Shown here piece by piece: positions 23,130 through 33,348 of a stretch of 64,000 bases of DNA (positions are counted from its first letter, which is position 1; each line of letters begins with the position of its first letter). The notes below the pieces were generated by a model that worked only from the letters and a program-made list of their open reading frames with translations, made no database searches and had not been told where the DNA came from. Both the position numbers and the translations under genes were made by a program. Source of the stretch: Rhipidocladum racemiflorum. Taxonomy: Eukaryota; Streptophyta; Magnoliopsida; Poales; Poaceae. The stretch is from NCBI GenBank assembly GCA_036346355.1, contig CM070577.1, forward strand, positions 84,156,509-84,220,508, in the 5' to 3' direction.

Positions 23130-23935
23130 GAGTCTAACGCCTAAAGGGTGACTCTTTCTTCTATAATGTGACTCGGCGAAGAGTCTCACTATAGAACCTA
23201 TGCTCCTCATCGAAAACCTCCACGGCACGAATGCAGGTCTTTGTGGCATAAGCGTAGCTTGATCGCCATGTCCGACAAGCTGTGTCCTCTATGGTAGTCG
23301 AAGAAGCGGTGTCCTCATCGAGATCGACTCCTCTGGATCTGGCTCGTGTAGCTCAATCTTGGCTCTGCAGTGCAGTGGTACAAGGTCATCTCCAACTCGT
23401 CAATCCTTCGTAGAAGGTGTGCCACATACTCTTGAGCTTCCCGCCATCTGTTCTTCTCTGTCGTGATCTCCTTGCGGGCATACGCGAGCTCCTTGCTTGT
23501 ATTATCTAGTACATCCTCCTGGGCGGCGACAAATCGTGCCAGCGTATGTAGTGGCATCCTCATCTGAGCAGCCTTGGGTCAAGAAGGTTATCGCTCTTGT
23601 GGCGGATAGTAGCGGAACACCGTACTCTCAATTCTCTGGCGTGAATCACGGGTAATGTGCCGCATTGCTGCGTCGTGATACTTCTTGGATACCCATGCAT
23701 TGTAGATCTCTGGCGGTCACGGATTGTATCGAGCGATGCACAGGGCCCTTTTTCCTAAGCGGTACCTCAATCCTCACGTCACAAGCCTTGATCAATCCCG
23801 CTTATGCGATCACTTCCACTTGGTATTGGGGCTTCTCAAAATCTCTAGGAGAGTGTAGCATATGCCAAAGTTACTGCGTGACCAACTCCCGAGATCAACG
23901 TAGTTGAACTCTTCCCCATCTGTCACAAGAGTGCT
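23130..23935 (-). pseudogene. leader frame upstream of gag in element B
   Basis: Between primer site and gag the minus strand contains protein-like sequence in neighbouring frames. Near 23920 it reads DGEEFNYVDLGSWSRS, near 23760 VPLRKKGPVHRSIQSVTARD, and 23563-23315 holds an 82-residue frame (VAAQEDVLDNTSKELAYARK, then a coiled-coil-like LLRRIDELEMTLY). Continuity is broken by frameshifts like those in gag. If real, this is an additional protein of up to about 260 residues encoded ahead of gag. I do not recognise its family. Alternatively the leader is non-coding and the frames are chance. Confidence 0.4.
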
Positions 23936-24120
23936 TTACGTAAGAACTTCGGAATTTTTAAATTGTGACAAGGTAAGGAAAAATTTCAGCAAGAGACAAG
24001 AAAAGAGAGAGGGGATAAGTCGAGATGTCATTTCTTATCTTGACAATTTTTTTAGCTTTTAGAAAATAGGTTTTATCCTCGCTCGACCATTCTAGCTAGG
24101 GTTGAGCCTCTGATCCAACG

Positions 24121-24131
24121 GCTCGATACCA
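24121..24131 (-). other. primer binding site of element B (tRNA-iMet type, one base short)
   Basis: Minus strand TGGTATCGAGC lies just inside the 5' LTR, where TGGTATCAGAGC complementary to initiator Met tRNA is expected. The missing base falls inside the CTG of the plus-strand complement. Element C has the intact form at 46145. Confidence 0.8.
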
Positions 24132-24135
24132 CCTC

Positions 24136-27100
24136 TGTCGGGACCCGAATTTGCAAATCAGGACCCTGTGTACTCGGCACTAGTCGAGGCAGCTAGTGCA
24201 CCACAGTCTTAACATCATTAAATATCACAATCATACCAATCGATACTATCAAAGTACTTTATTTAAATAACCAAAGCCAGTGGTTACTCAACCTTATGGT
24301 CAAGTCACAAATATGTCGCCTCGCGAGGCGATACTTATTTAAAAAAGAGAAATAATAGCGGCGGAAAATCAAATAAGGTAACATCGTGGCGCCATCCAGT
24401 ATACCACAGCAGCCAGTGGGCTCGCTTCCCCTAAGTAGAGCGGATCCTCTTGGAGTTCCTCCTCCAAAGCTGGTGTAGTCTCCTCTTCAAGCCCAGTGTT
24501 GTATTGAGGCAAGGGTGAGTACTTGGTACTCGGCAAGTCATGCCTGAGAATGCAGGCTAATATACTATATGCATGGCTTGGTACAAAGGAATAACTCAAG
24601 GTATATTTGCGATAAAAGCTTTAGACAAGTAATATAAGTAGATTCGAAAGCGGTAGAAATAAGTAAAACATAAATAACTTTTCAAGAAGTTTGGTAAACA
24701 TCTTTCCCATCTAATCCACATTTCCATCAACTTCATTATTAGTCAGCCCAACCTTTCAAATCCAAGTTATTTACGAGAAAATCTAACCCTTATTGTAATT
24801 CCCGGCGATGTCAATAGTGGACCGCGGCTATTTAAATAGATTCTACACTCTGAGAGGTTATGCACTTTACCCACAAGATCTGGTCAAACACCACAAAGCG
24901 AGTTCCGTAACAAAGCCTTTGGAAGCCTCAAACAACAGGAGGTGGTCCTCTCAGGTTCGTGCTCTACACCATCCCTTCCCTTAGCCAGAAGCGAAGTATG
25001 GGACCAACACACCGTTAGATGGGTATCGGCCACGACCACGATCGCTCCCCGTACAATCACACAAGCGGTGTAATTGACACCCTGAGGCTCCACAAGTGAG
25101 TCCTTAGCGACTTAGTCAACTAGGGCCGTCCCATTCGACCATGTGGTTGCAAGTATGACCCGAGTTCAAAGGCTTGCAGGTTAAGTCCTTAGGAGTGACC
25201 AGGGCAAGACTACAGAAGAACCAAATCAACATTCCCAACGCCACAAGCGGCCCTTTTGATTACTCTTGCCACATGCCCGGTCAAAACTGTTTATCAAACC
25301 CGAGTTGATTACCATGCACCACGCGTGCCATCAACATCACATGATACTTTTCCAGCGGAGTTCAATATATCATTAAGTCAATATTAACATTTGATTATCC
25401 AAAATCATGTTATGAGCACGTAGCTTGAGTCTAAGCGGTTATACTACAACGGTCTAAAAACCCATGTTGGCAATCTAATAATGTCCAACTAGTAATCCAC
25501 AACTAGGGTGACAAGGAGTCATGGCACATACTTAAATAATCAAGGTGTCATCTGACAAATTGGTATATCTAACCCCATGTTTAAACAAAGTATTTTCTAA
25601 TTGAACTAGCATGCAATAGTTTAAATCAAAATAGATTCGAATTAGGATCAACATGATCAAAGCATAACTTGCCTTCAAAGTACTTGTTCTTGGCCTTGAG
25701 TTGGATCCTGAGTCAACACTTCTCCTTGAATCCTTGGCACTTCAACGTCTACTCGTAAAAAGCGTGCAAATAGCAATACACAAATAAACAATAGGCAAAA
25801 ACATCCTAAAACTCCAAATAAAATCCATAAACAGAGAGAACATAATTTTCTGGATTTTTTAGGAACTGGAATCGTTCAAATCAGTTAAAATGCAAAGATT
25901 ACGATTTATTAAAGTTTAAATAATCAATTAAATAATATTACAGAGAAAAACTTTAGTCAAAAATTAAATAAAATTCATATTTGAGTAGATCTGAATTTTA
26001 TACAAATTTAGAAATTTGAACCACTCAAATCGGAGTTGAAAGCGCCAAAAGTTATAGCGTTTGAAATTTGGAACAAAATAGAAATCATTATTTGAATTAA
26101 TAAATCATTTTCTTTTTAGGAAATTAATTATGTGCGTCGGCATGGACCGCGTGGCAGCCTGCGATTGGCCTGGCGGCGTCGGCCGGTCCATGGACTTGGT
26201 CCGCGCTCGGCTCGGGTCTACGTGGACTCGGTCCGCGACTCGTGAGGCCCGACATGTGGGTCCGCTTTCGGGTGGCGTCATCGGCCCGGCGTCGGGGCTC
26301 AGCCACGGTCTTGACGAGTGGGTCCACGATGGCGTCATGGGTGGCGTCACGGTGCGATCGGCCGACTGACAGCGGCCCCGTAGTGTGTACCTGCCAGCGT
26401 CTGGCGGCGCGCGTCGGTCAACTTCCGGGCACGTGGCGCCAATCACGGCCGTTGGTTTGAAAATCAGCGGCGCGGATTAGATCCAGGGTTGCTGCGTTGA
26501 AACTACTGCGTTGATGGTAAGGGCGTTCGATCTAGATCGGGCGGTCGGATCTAATCCTATAATAACACTACTCACGGCGCGTGGCAATTGTGAACCGTTG
26601 GATCTTAATCCAGCGGTCGAGATCAATCGGGTTGGGGACACGTGAACTCACCTCAGCCGTCCGTCTGGATCGGCGGCGGTTCCTTCAGCAGTCCGGCGAT
26701 AGGCGCGGCCCGAGGCTTAGGGCACGAGCGAAACGGCAGCGAGCGGCGGCGTTGAGTCGCTCGGCGAGATGAATCCTTCCTTGGTTGCGTCTCGCCCGCG
26801 GTGAATTCGGATCACAGGCTCCTTCGGCGGAAGGCGGCGGGCCAGGCGGAATCGGCGTTCAACCCGCGCCTGAGGCTCCAACTCCGGCGACACGTGCGGG
26901 CAAGCAGCGGCGACGGCTCGGCGAGATGGCACCAGAGCGGAGTGCGCCAAAGATGAGGCAACCTCGGGGGCGTCTCACGCTTTAAATAACCTCGGCGTTC
27001 GTGCGAGGCGGAAACCTAGTTCTACCGGCGAGCGCGGCGGTAGATCGAAGAAACTTCGGACTTCGGCGGAGGCGATAGCGCTCAGCGTCCATTAGCACGA

Positions 27101-27605
27101 TCCGCGACCCGCGATCGCCGCAGCGCGATCGGATCGGGCCGGATCGGCTCCGAAGAAGCCGTGCGGCGGATCTCGGCCGTTGAATCTTGATCAACGGTTG
27201 GGATTGATTAGGGTTTGAGCTTTGGTTTGATCGAGTCAAGCGGCTCAAGTCGGTTCGAGTCGACTCGGAGTTCCGACTTCGGTCGGATGAGCGATACTCG
27301 ACCGAGTTGAATTTCAGCGATTTAATATTTAAAATAATTTCCGATAATTCATTTAATTCATTAAAAATAGCAAAGACTGAAAAATTCGAGAAAAATTCTG
27401 GAAAATATTTTGGATCATTTTGGACTCAAATAAAATATTTCCAACAAAATTTTATTTGCAAAATTAAATTCTTTAATTATTTCAAAATGGAATAAATTCA
27501 AATAAATTCCAAATAAATCCAAATAAATTCCAGAAAATTCCAAAAATTCACCAAAGTGCCAAATCACACATGAATTCAATAAAAGCAAAATTTTGGGGTG
27601 TTACA
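24136..27605 (-). repeat. 5' LTR of element B
   Basis: 3470 bases, pairing with 15063-18499. Ends TGTAACACC and CCCGACA on the minus strand. Changes relative to the other LTR and the solo copy at 53881-57400 cluster at CAG, CTG and CCG sites. Confidence 0.92.
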
Positions 27606-27803
27606 GGTACTCGAGTTGGTTTTCTCGTAATGAGAACATGACTGAGTCCTTTTCTAAACGTGGAGATATCCCATCCGTGTATATCTCATCCCGTAGAATC
27701 GGGCCCGTAATATCTGGAGCTTCCAAAATACTTGCATGAATATATATAGTGTTATCTTTGAGTTTTCTGTACATAATCATACCCTATATTTAGATATTCG
27801 ACA
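27606..27803 (-). repeat. right TSD of element B and outer part of element A 5' LTR
   Basis: 27606-27610 is the GGTAC duplication. 27611-27803 is the outer third of element A's 5' LTR, matching 6480-6673, and ends at the GGATT duplication (27804-27808). Confidence 0.9.
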
Positions 27804-28269
27804 GGATTAAACCAGAGTCTGAATGACATGAAGTTAACTGGAAAATGAATCCTTTCAGGTGCAGAGATCTGCAGAGAAACTTACACGCTTAAGCACATCA
27901 TATCCACGGGTCAATCTCCCTGAGATAAGTGAGAATGTGTGATATTTATCCACTTGCAGCAGGAACCTGCTTTCCAAAGAGGGCAGGAATCGATCACTTT
28001 GGAACAATTTCTATGAGGAATCTGCGGATTCCACCCAGCTTCCCGTCATTTGCTGATTGATTGACCCCTTTATCTTAATGGTGCTGATCTGGACCTTCTA
28101 AAATATCTATCTGCTCTTGCTAATTGTTGATTGGCATTCTTTGGCTTATTTAAACGAAGAATGGTTAAAAAACAACATTGCAAAGAAGCAAAATTAGAGA
28201 AATAACATCGCAAAAGATCTATTCTGCTAAATGACATCTGAATCATCTTGTGCAGTAATTCAAGCACAA

Positions 28270-28475
28270 CAGCGGCACGCGACTACTATTGTAGTAAAGA
28301 AAGCATATAAAACTGAAGTTCTGGTTACATTTTCATCATGGGCATCTGATAAATGTTGTTGGTGGTTCGAACTCCACTAAGAATCTAAGATTAGAAAGAT
28401 GCAGACATGCGATGAATTAATTAGTCATGTTTTAAACGAAAAGCGGAACCTTTTAATTAATCAATCAACCTACTA
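28270..28475. other. copy-2-specific spacer
   Basis: Sequence after the match to copy 1 ends at about 28270. No gene or terminal repeat was recognised before the Stowaway MITE. Confidence 0.4.
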
Positions 28476-28732
28476 CTCCCTCCGGTCACAAATAGTCAAT
28501 TTTAGACATTGATACAGTCCCCAAAACTCAACTTGACCACTAATTTCTATTATAATATATTTAAAAATCCAATAAAACTATAATAGTAATATAAAAGTAC
28601 GTTTCGAGACAAATCTACACATACGATTTTCATGTATCCAATTTAAATATTTTAAAAAATATTGATACCTAAAGTTTCAAATGTTTAATTGTACGTGTCT
28701 CAAACCGATAAGTTTTTGTGAACCGGAGGGAG
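28476..28732. mobile_element. Stowaway MITE
   Basis: 257 bases, ends CTCCCTCCGGTCAC and GTGAACCGGAGGGAG, flanked by TA on both sides (28474-28475, 28733-28734). This is the classical Tc1/mariner-type Stowaway signature in grasses. Truncated relatives lie at 40500 and 41921. Confidence 0.92.
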
Positions 28733-28781
28733 TATTACGAACGAGGTTCCACTAAGCTCTCATGCTCGCTAGCTGGATTCC

Positions 28782-29135
28782 GAATTTTTTTTTTAAATAA
28801 TATTATTTTAGTCAAAATTTACAGATATAATATGCCGAAAAAGAAAATAGCAAAACTACCCCCCTGTGTCCATTTGAATTGGCGACAGGAGCTCCTGTCG
28901 CCATTTCAAATGGCGACAGGGGGTAAAATCGGAATAGGAGCACCACACAGGCAGCAATGAGATGCCCCCCTGTCGCCATTTGAAATGGACATAGGAGCCC
29001 TGTCGCCAATTCAAATGGCGACAGGACCCTGTCGCCAATTCAAATGGACACAGAGGGGTAGTTTTGCTATTTTCTTTTTTGGTATATTATTTCTGTAAAT
29101 TTTGATTAAAATATTATTATTTTAAAAAAAAATTC
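28782..29135. mobile_element. Mutator-like MITE with internal palindromes
   Basis: 354 bases with long inverted arms starting GAATTTTTTTTT, flanked by GCTGGATTCC on both sides (28772-28781, 29136-29145), a 9-10-base target duplication that fits Mutator-like elements. The core holds repeated inverted units of the type CTGTCGCCATTT / AAATGGCGACAG at about 28880-28920 and 28970-29045. No coding capacity. Confidence 0.85.
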
Positions 29136-29269
29136 GCTGGATTCCCTTGCTTCTGCCAATTGGCGCCATGGTTTGCCGGCGGTCATCTACGGTATCGTCG
29201 GTGATGTGTTGCTTTTCGCTATTTTCTGACGAACTTTATCGGGTTAATATAAAGAGCTACACCTCAGCA

Positions 29270-29500
29270 TTATTGCCATGAAAACATTCACCTGTGTTCT
29301 ATATATCTTTGTCATGTTGGTGGATAGCTGTATATACATCCTTCTGTATGCATGCTAGCTATCTATGTGGGCTAGCCGCGCAGTTGCATAAGAAAGTTGG
29401 CTGGTTGTCATGAAAACGAACACTCATGTTCTATCTCTGTCATGTGGTATATATACGACCTTGCGTATATATTATGGTTATAGATCAGCCAAAGAGTAAT
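29270..29500. repeat. internal tandem copy of a 110-base upstream block
   Basis: The block around GCCATGAAAAC, TGTTCTATATATCTTTGTCATG and a GTATATACATCC-type stretch occurs twice in succession (about 29270-29350 and 29405-29480). Copy 1 has it once (about 2098-2165). It lies about 500 bases upstream of small gene copy 2. Confidence 0.55.
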
Positions 29501-29533
29501 AGTGAGGGGGCTTCGATGGTCCTGAAAGGGACT

Positions 29534-29833
29534 TAGCCGAACACTACAGGAAAAACGAGTAACGTCGATAGCCGAAACCGTCTACCCTAATTTGTTTTGC
29601 GACTGCCAATTAGGCTCAGGATGGAAGTTAAGGTCGACGGCCACGTCCGCTGCCGACCCTAATTGCGCCCATAGGGTGGACGGCCATATATGGCTGTAGA
29701 CCATATATTATAGTGGACAGCTTCTGCATGCTGTCGATCCTAATTTGTAATAAGTACCCCAATTACAGGTTTTTTTTACCGTCTATCTATATTTGGCCGT
29801 GGAGAATAGCCGAACACTACAGGAAAAACGAGT
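29534..29833. mobile_element. CACTA-like fragment between 27-base direct repeats
   Basis: A 27-base sequence containing CACTACAGGAAAAACGAGT occurs identically at 29534-29560 and 29807-29833. CACTACAGGAAAA is a CACTA-superfamily terminus. The expected inverted right end is not seen; instead the same left terminus recurs in direct orientation. The 246 bases between them contain repeats of the type CGTCTACCCTAATTTG and GTCGATCCTAATTTG. Probably a rearranged or partly deleted CACTA MITE. Confidence 0.55.
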
Positions 29834-29903
29834 GAAACTGCTGGTCGCTCGATCACTGATGAGCGGTGGGAAGAACACCACCACCCCCTGCCCCCTGGAG
29901 CGC

Positions 29904-29910
29904 TATAAAT
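29904..29910 (+). promoter_or_regulatory. TATA box of small gene copy 2
   Basis: TATAAAT 114 bases before the ATG, with the same following leader as copy 1. The CACTA-like fragment ends 70 bases upstream, so distal regulation probably differs from copy 1. Confidence 0.7.
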
Positions 29911-30023
29911 GGAGGCCGTCTCCCACGCCATGGAAGGCAAACCAAGCTCGAGAACACATCCATCCATCCATCCATCTAGCTAGCTAGCCTCCTCCCTCCC
30001 TTGCAACGAAGCACACGTACGCA

Positions 30024-30290
30024 ATGTCTCGAGCCAAGACCGCCGCCGCCAAGGCCGCCCCTCCCGCCAACGGCGAGGTGAGGGTCGAAAGGGTCGAGCA
30101 GCTTGCGTTCGTCACCACGCCTAAGCCGTACGGCAGGCCAACAACGGTGACGGCGAAGCCGGCTGCCGACGTCGCCATCCGCGGGGGCAAGATCGTTACC
30201 CCGCCCAAGGGTGGTGGGGCTTCAGCGGAAGACATCAAGGGATGGCTTGACATGAAGAAGAAGCAGTTTAACGGCCATCGTCAAAAGTAG
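30024..30290 (+). CDS. small basic protein of unknown function, paralogue 2 (88 aa)
   Basis: Single-exon frame of 88 codons with conserved TATA box and leader. The N-terminus MSRAKTAAAKAAPPANG carries five residues more than paralogue 1. The middle is EVRVERVEQLAFVTTPKPYG, and the end is GGGASAEDIKGWLDMKKKQ followed by a divergent tail (FNGHRQK). No signal peptide, membrane span or known catalytic motif is visible. The protein is strongly basic at the C-terminus, with an Ala/Pro-rich start. Differences from paralogue 1 are substitutions and in-frame indels only, which suggests selection on the protein after duplication. The function is unknown. A link to nucleic acid or membrane binding through the basic tail would be speculation. 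Confidence 0.7.
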   Translation: MSRAKTAAAKAAPPANGEVRVERVEQLAFVTTPKPYGRPTTVTAKPAADVAIRGGKIVTPPKGGGASAEDIKGWLDMKKKQFNGHRQK

Positions 30291-30367
30291 TTTAAGCAGA
30301 TGTTTAGCAATCGTCTTAATTATGCAGGCCTACTGCGCAATGCCTACGTACGTGGAATTACATGACA

Positions 30368-30418
<51 letters not shown>

Positions 30419-30600
30419 TGTATCATGCGATCTGCTTGTCTATAATATATAGCACGATATTATTGACTATGTATCATTGCTTCTATAATATATATCTGTC
30501 ATAGTTGTCTACTGGTTCCATTCTTGGAAGTCTTTTAAATTCTTCAGGGGTTAATATCTGAACTTCTGTTGAATGACCTGAAATTAGCTGGGCCAACGAT
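30291..30600 (+). other. 3' untranslated region and flank of small gene copy 2
   Basis: Homologous to 3022-3300. It contains an uninterrupted AT microsatellite at 30368-30414, replacing a short ACATATTG stretch in copy 1. Confidence 0.5.
30368..30414. repeat. (AT)n microsatellite
   Basis: About 23 AT dinucleotides in the 3' flank of small gene copy 2, absent from copy 1. Confidence 0.95.
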
Positions 30601-31219
30601 ACAAAAGAATCGGGTTTATGGTACATCATTATTATTTTTTAATTTCCACTGCAAACACGATTGCTACACCCTAAACTGGTTTGGTTTCGATGAATCCAGT
30701 TGACGATTCGTGGGGCTTTACAGTAAATCCGGTAAGTACGAGCAGTGGAGAATTTCTCAGCAGCGAATTAATGGAGAATTTCTCAGCAGCGAAATGTTGC
30801 AGGCTTGCAGCCACTCAAGCACAACTACAGTAGTTCTAGTACCATTGTTGATGGATTGCTGTAATGTCGCGGTACTTTTTTTTTTACTTGTTACAGATCA
30901 AATGTTGCACTAAACGACTAAAATTTGCATGTAATTAATTCATTCCCATAACATGCTTTTTATGTGAAAGTAATTTTCAGCCCCGCAAAAAGGTGGCATG
31001 CATGCGTTTGAGGCTAACCTAACTAAAAGTGTAAAAAAATAACGTAAATTAAAAGGTGTAAAAAGTGAGATATGTCATTGACAAATCGAAAGAGCTTAAT
31101 TAGAACAGCCGCGACACTTGTTTTGCAAGGCTGGCTTGGTGAGATGCTTCCACATATTTTGGATTCACGCATCCCATCATGGGTAGTATGTGGAATGCAA
31201 CGTGCTACACATTTCCTTT

Positions 31220-31281
31220 TGAGAGCTTAAGGACTAAGAAATTAATTAATTGAGAGCTTAAGGACTAAGAAATTAATTAAC
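31220..31281. repeat. 31-base tandem duplication
   Basis: Two adjacent 31-base units starting TGAGAGCTTAAGGACTAAG, differing at the last base. Copy 1 has one unit (about 4087-4117), so the duplication arose after the segment was duplicated. Confidence 0.9.
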
Positions 31282-31283
31282 TG

Positions 31284-31751
31284 GTATAGTTTATTATTTG
31301 CAGCAACCAGTGGTTCAGATTGCAATTGGATCACAATTTGTACTGATCAGTACTGGTCAGCTACTTTTTGTAATTCAGAAATTAGATAGAAAATAGTTCA
31401 AGTCCAGTACAACTCAGGATAAGTTATTACCGCTTCTCAAATGGGCCTTAAATCTTTGGAGAACTAGAGACGGTTGCTGTCTACGTACTTCTTCATGTTA
31501 TCTAAAGATATAACTAAAGATAATTTATACAATAGATGACATATTACAATTTTTTAATTATAGCATAGAAAAGAGTTTATTATAGACAATAACTCGTGTA
31601 ATGTTGTTTTATGCTGTCTAGCTACATGGTCATCATTTCACGAAGAGATAGCTATATTCCCCTCCTCTTTCTTTCTCTTCTATATATCTTCAGTGACAAA
31701 CCATATAGACAACTGACATCACTTTATTGTACACGCCTACTTGCAATTGGC
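31284..31751. other. copy-2-specific non-coding spacer
   Basis: AT-rich DNA only weakly similar to the corresponding part of copy 1. No gene seen. Confidence 0.4.
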
Positions 31752-32300
31752 ATGTGTGTAATTACCGAATGCAATTAGCGGTGATATATTCGCAAGATGA
31801 TTCCAAGATCCTGTACTTTTGGGGGTCGATTAGTCCCGGTCATGGATTCCTAATCGTGTCGATTATCATGAATAATCAGATTCCATTACAGAACTAATTT
31901 GTTAGGAGAGATATATTCCATGCATAATAGCAAGGGCATGCCTTCGCCAATCTTAGCAGCAACTTTACGCTTACGATTTCCAAAGTGAAGTGCATTTGGC
32001 AGTAACATAATAGCGGTAAAGAACCACACACTTTCATCAAAAATCCCTTTTTTTTTTTTTACCCCTTTTCTTGATTCACCTATAAGAGATTAAAACCACG
32101 ATTTGATCATGGCATTCTTCTATTTCTACATGGATTCCTCCCGTCCGTCTTGCCGCTCTAAAACTTTACCTACAGCCTCGTGCTGCGCCGTCGGAGATAC
32201 AGGGCTTTCCCAACGGCTTCGCTGTAACAAAACTGTGAACCGTGCGTCTGAGATATCGGATTCCACCGTTGCTTGCTTTCACCAAATTAATGCCTCTAGC

Positions 32301-33058
32301 TAGCTTCACCTCTTCTCCCCTAGCTAGCTCAGGGGTTTAGAGAAATTTTACAGTGTATTATACTAGTAGGTTAAACACCCAGTATATAGAGACAGACGAC
32401 GCGTGTGTCACGGGCGCGGTGACAAAAAGACCTTCCGGTCTACTCATGGACCTAGGAATATTCTTACCCGACGATGCTTCCAGATTATTTCAGACAAGGG
32501 GGGTCGTTGGCTTAATCATCTGCTTTTGAAGGCTCATTCCCTACGGCAGGCAGGCAGGCATTAGAGACTCCGATCGAGTCAAGTCTCCCGGTGTGGAAGG
32601 CACCTGATGCGCCCTCTGTAGCGTGCAACTTTGTATCGATTGATCAATCTCGACAGACAGGCACAGGCAGATGTGTAGACTGTACCCATTAAGCATGCAA
32701 ATGTGGAGCGATACGATCGAGCAGCAAGATAGATCTTTGATTGGCTACCAGCTGCTCGAACAATCGATGCTGATGCTGAGGTTTGTGCAAATCATGTGGC
32801 GTGATTTTGTACGCGATCTGTGATGGCGACCACCATGATCGATCGACGGACAAACAGGCTGCTTCACCGAGCTGCGGCCGGGCAGCGTGACGGAAGCAGT
32901 GGGATAGTTGATTATTTGCCGCGAAGTCGGTGCGCACTCGATGATTTGCCACGCCACGTCTGACTGATGTTTGGGCGCAGGGGCTACATGTCAATAAGAC
33001 ACGGCGTGATAAATCAACTCTGTGACAAATAATCAAGGGAGTGTATCAAATCCCAATA
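32301..33058. other. intergenic DNA before the Copia element
   Basis: No convincing gene. A short block near 32590 (GTGGAAGGCACC, GATGCG) is shared with 38415, so the duplicated segment probably extends into here. Minus-strand open frames of 70-115 codons lack recognisable motifs. Confidence 0.4.
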
Positions 33059-33063
33059 ATCAA

Positions 33064-33282
33064 TGTTAGGAAACCGGATTCGTATCCGATATGGACTCTT
33101 CCTTATCTCTAAGCAGAACCGCTATATATAGGAGGCAGGGGGTCACCCCATTGTACACAAGCATACAGAATAATAAAGCAGACCCGTTCCTCCTCATATT
33201 ATGTCTCTCGCCCTTTCTTTCTGTTCTCCACTTTAGATCTATTAGGCAACCCCGGACTATTCAATAGCGAGGTTGTCTAACA
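33064..33282 (+). repeat. 5' LTR of Copia element
   Basis: 219 bases with a CTATATATAG TATA box at 33122-33131. TTATCAGCACG follows a few bases after the LTR, at the primer-site position, a sequence often found there in plant Copia elements. The single visible difference from the 3' LTR is C versus T within ATTAGGYAACCCC. Confidence 0.95.
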
Positions 33283-33348
33283 CGTTATCAGCACGACGTT
33301 CTACCGGAGAATTGATTGAAAGGTGAGAAAGAAATCGTGTAGCGCCCA

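Larger units (their letters stand above)
15063..27605 (-). mobile_element. element B: Tekay-like chromovirus (Ty3/Gypsy) with 3.4-kb LTRs
   Basis: A complete 12.5-kb element inserted in the 5' LTR of element A. Its LTRs begin TGTAACACCCC and end GGGTCCCGACA on the minus strand. The LTRs are 3437 and 3470 bases, which with a chromodomain at the end of pol fits the Tekay/Del lineage. Order on the minus strand: 5' LTR, tRNA-iMet-type primer site, leader with an extra frame, gag, protease, RT, RNase H, integrase, chromodomain, polypurine tract, 3' LTR. All frames are broken, often at CTG/CAG sites. Structure is intact, so the insertion is younger than element A. Confidence 0.92.
6080..27803 (-). 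mobile_element. element A: Tat/RIRE2-like Ty3/Gypsy retrotransposon with nested insert
   Basis: Minus-strand Gypsy element bounded by GGATT target duplications, with ends TGTCGAAT and TTCGACT on its own strand. Net of the nested element B it is about 9.2 kb. Order on the minus strand: broken 5' LTR (27803-27611 and 15057-14943), protease, reverse transcriptase, RNase H, a second RNase H-like domain, integrase, then about 5 kb of non-pol DNA with plus-strand frames, the polypurine tract, and the 3' LTR (6673-6080). The second RNase H and antisense frames are traits of the Tat lineage. The primer site and gag are missing. The element is dead. Confidence 0.9.
27809..32300. repeat. local segmental duplication, copy 2, second part
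   Basis: Resumes in register with copy 1 position 1594 and continues through the gene copy 2 region to a block equal to 4449-4545. Copy 2 has gained a Stowaway MITE, a Mutator-like MITE, a CACTA-like fragment, an AT microsatellite and a 31-base tandem duplication. Confidence 0.85.
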
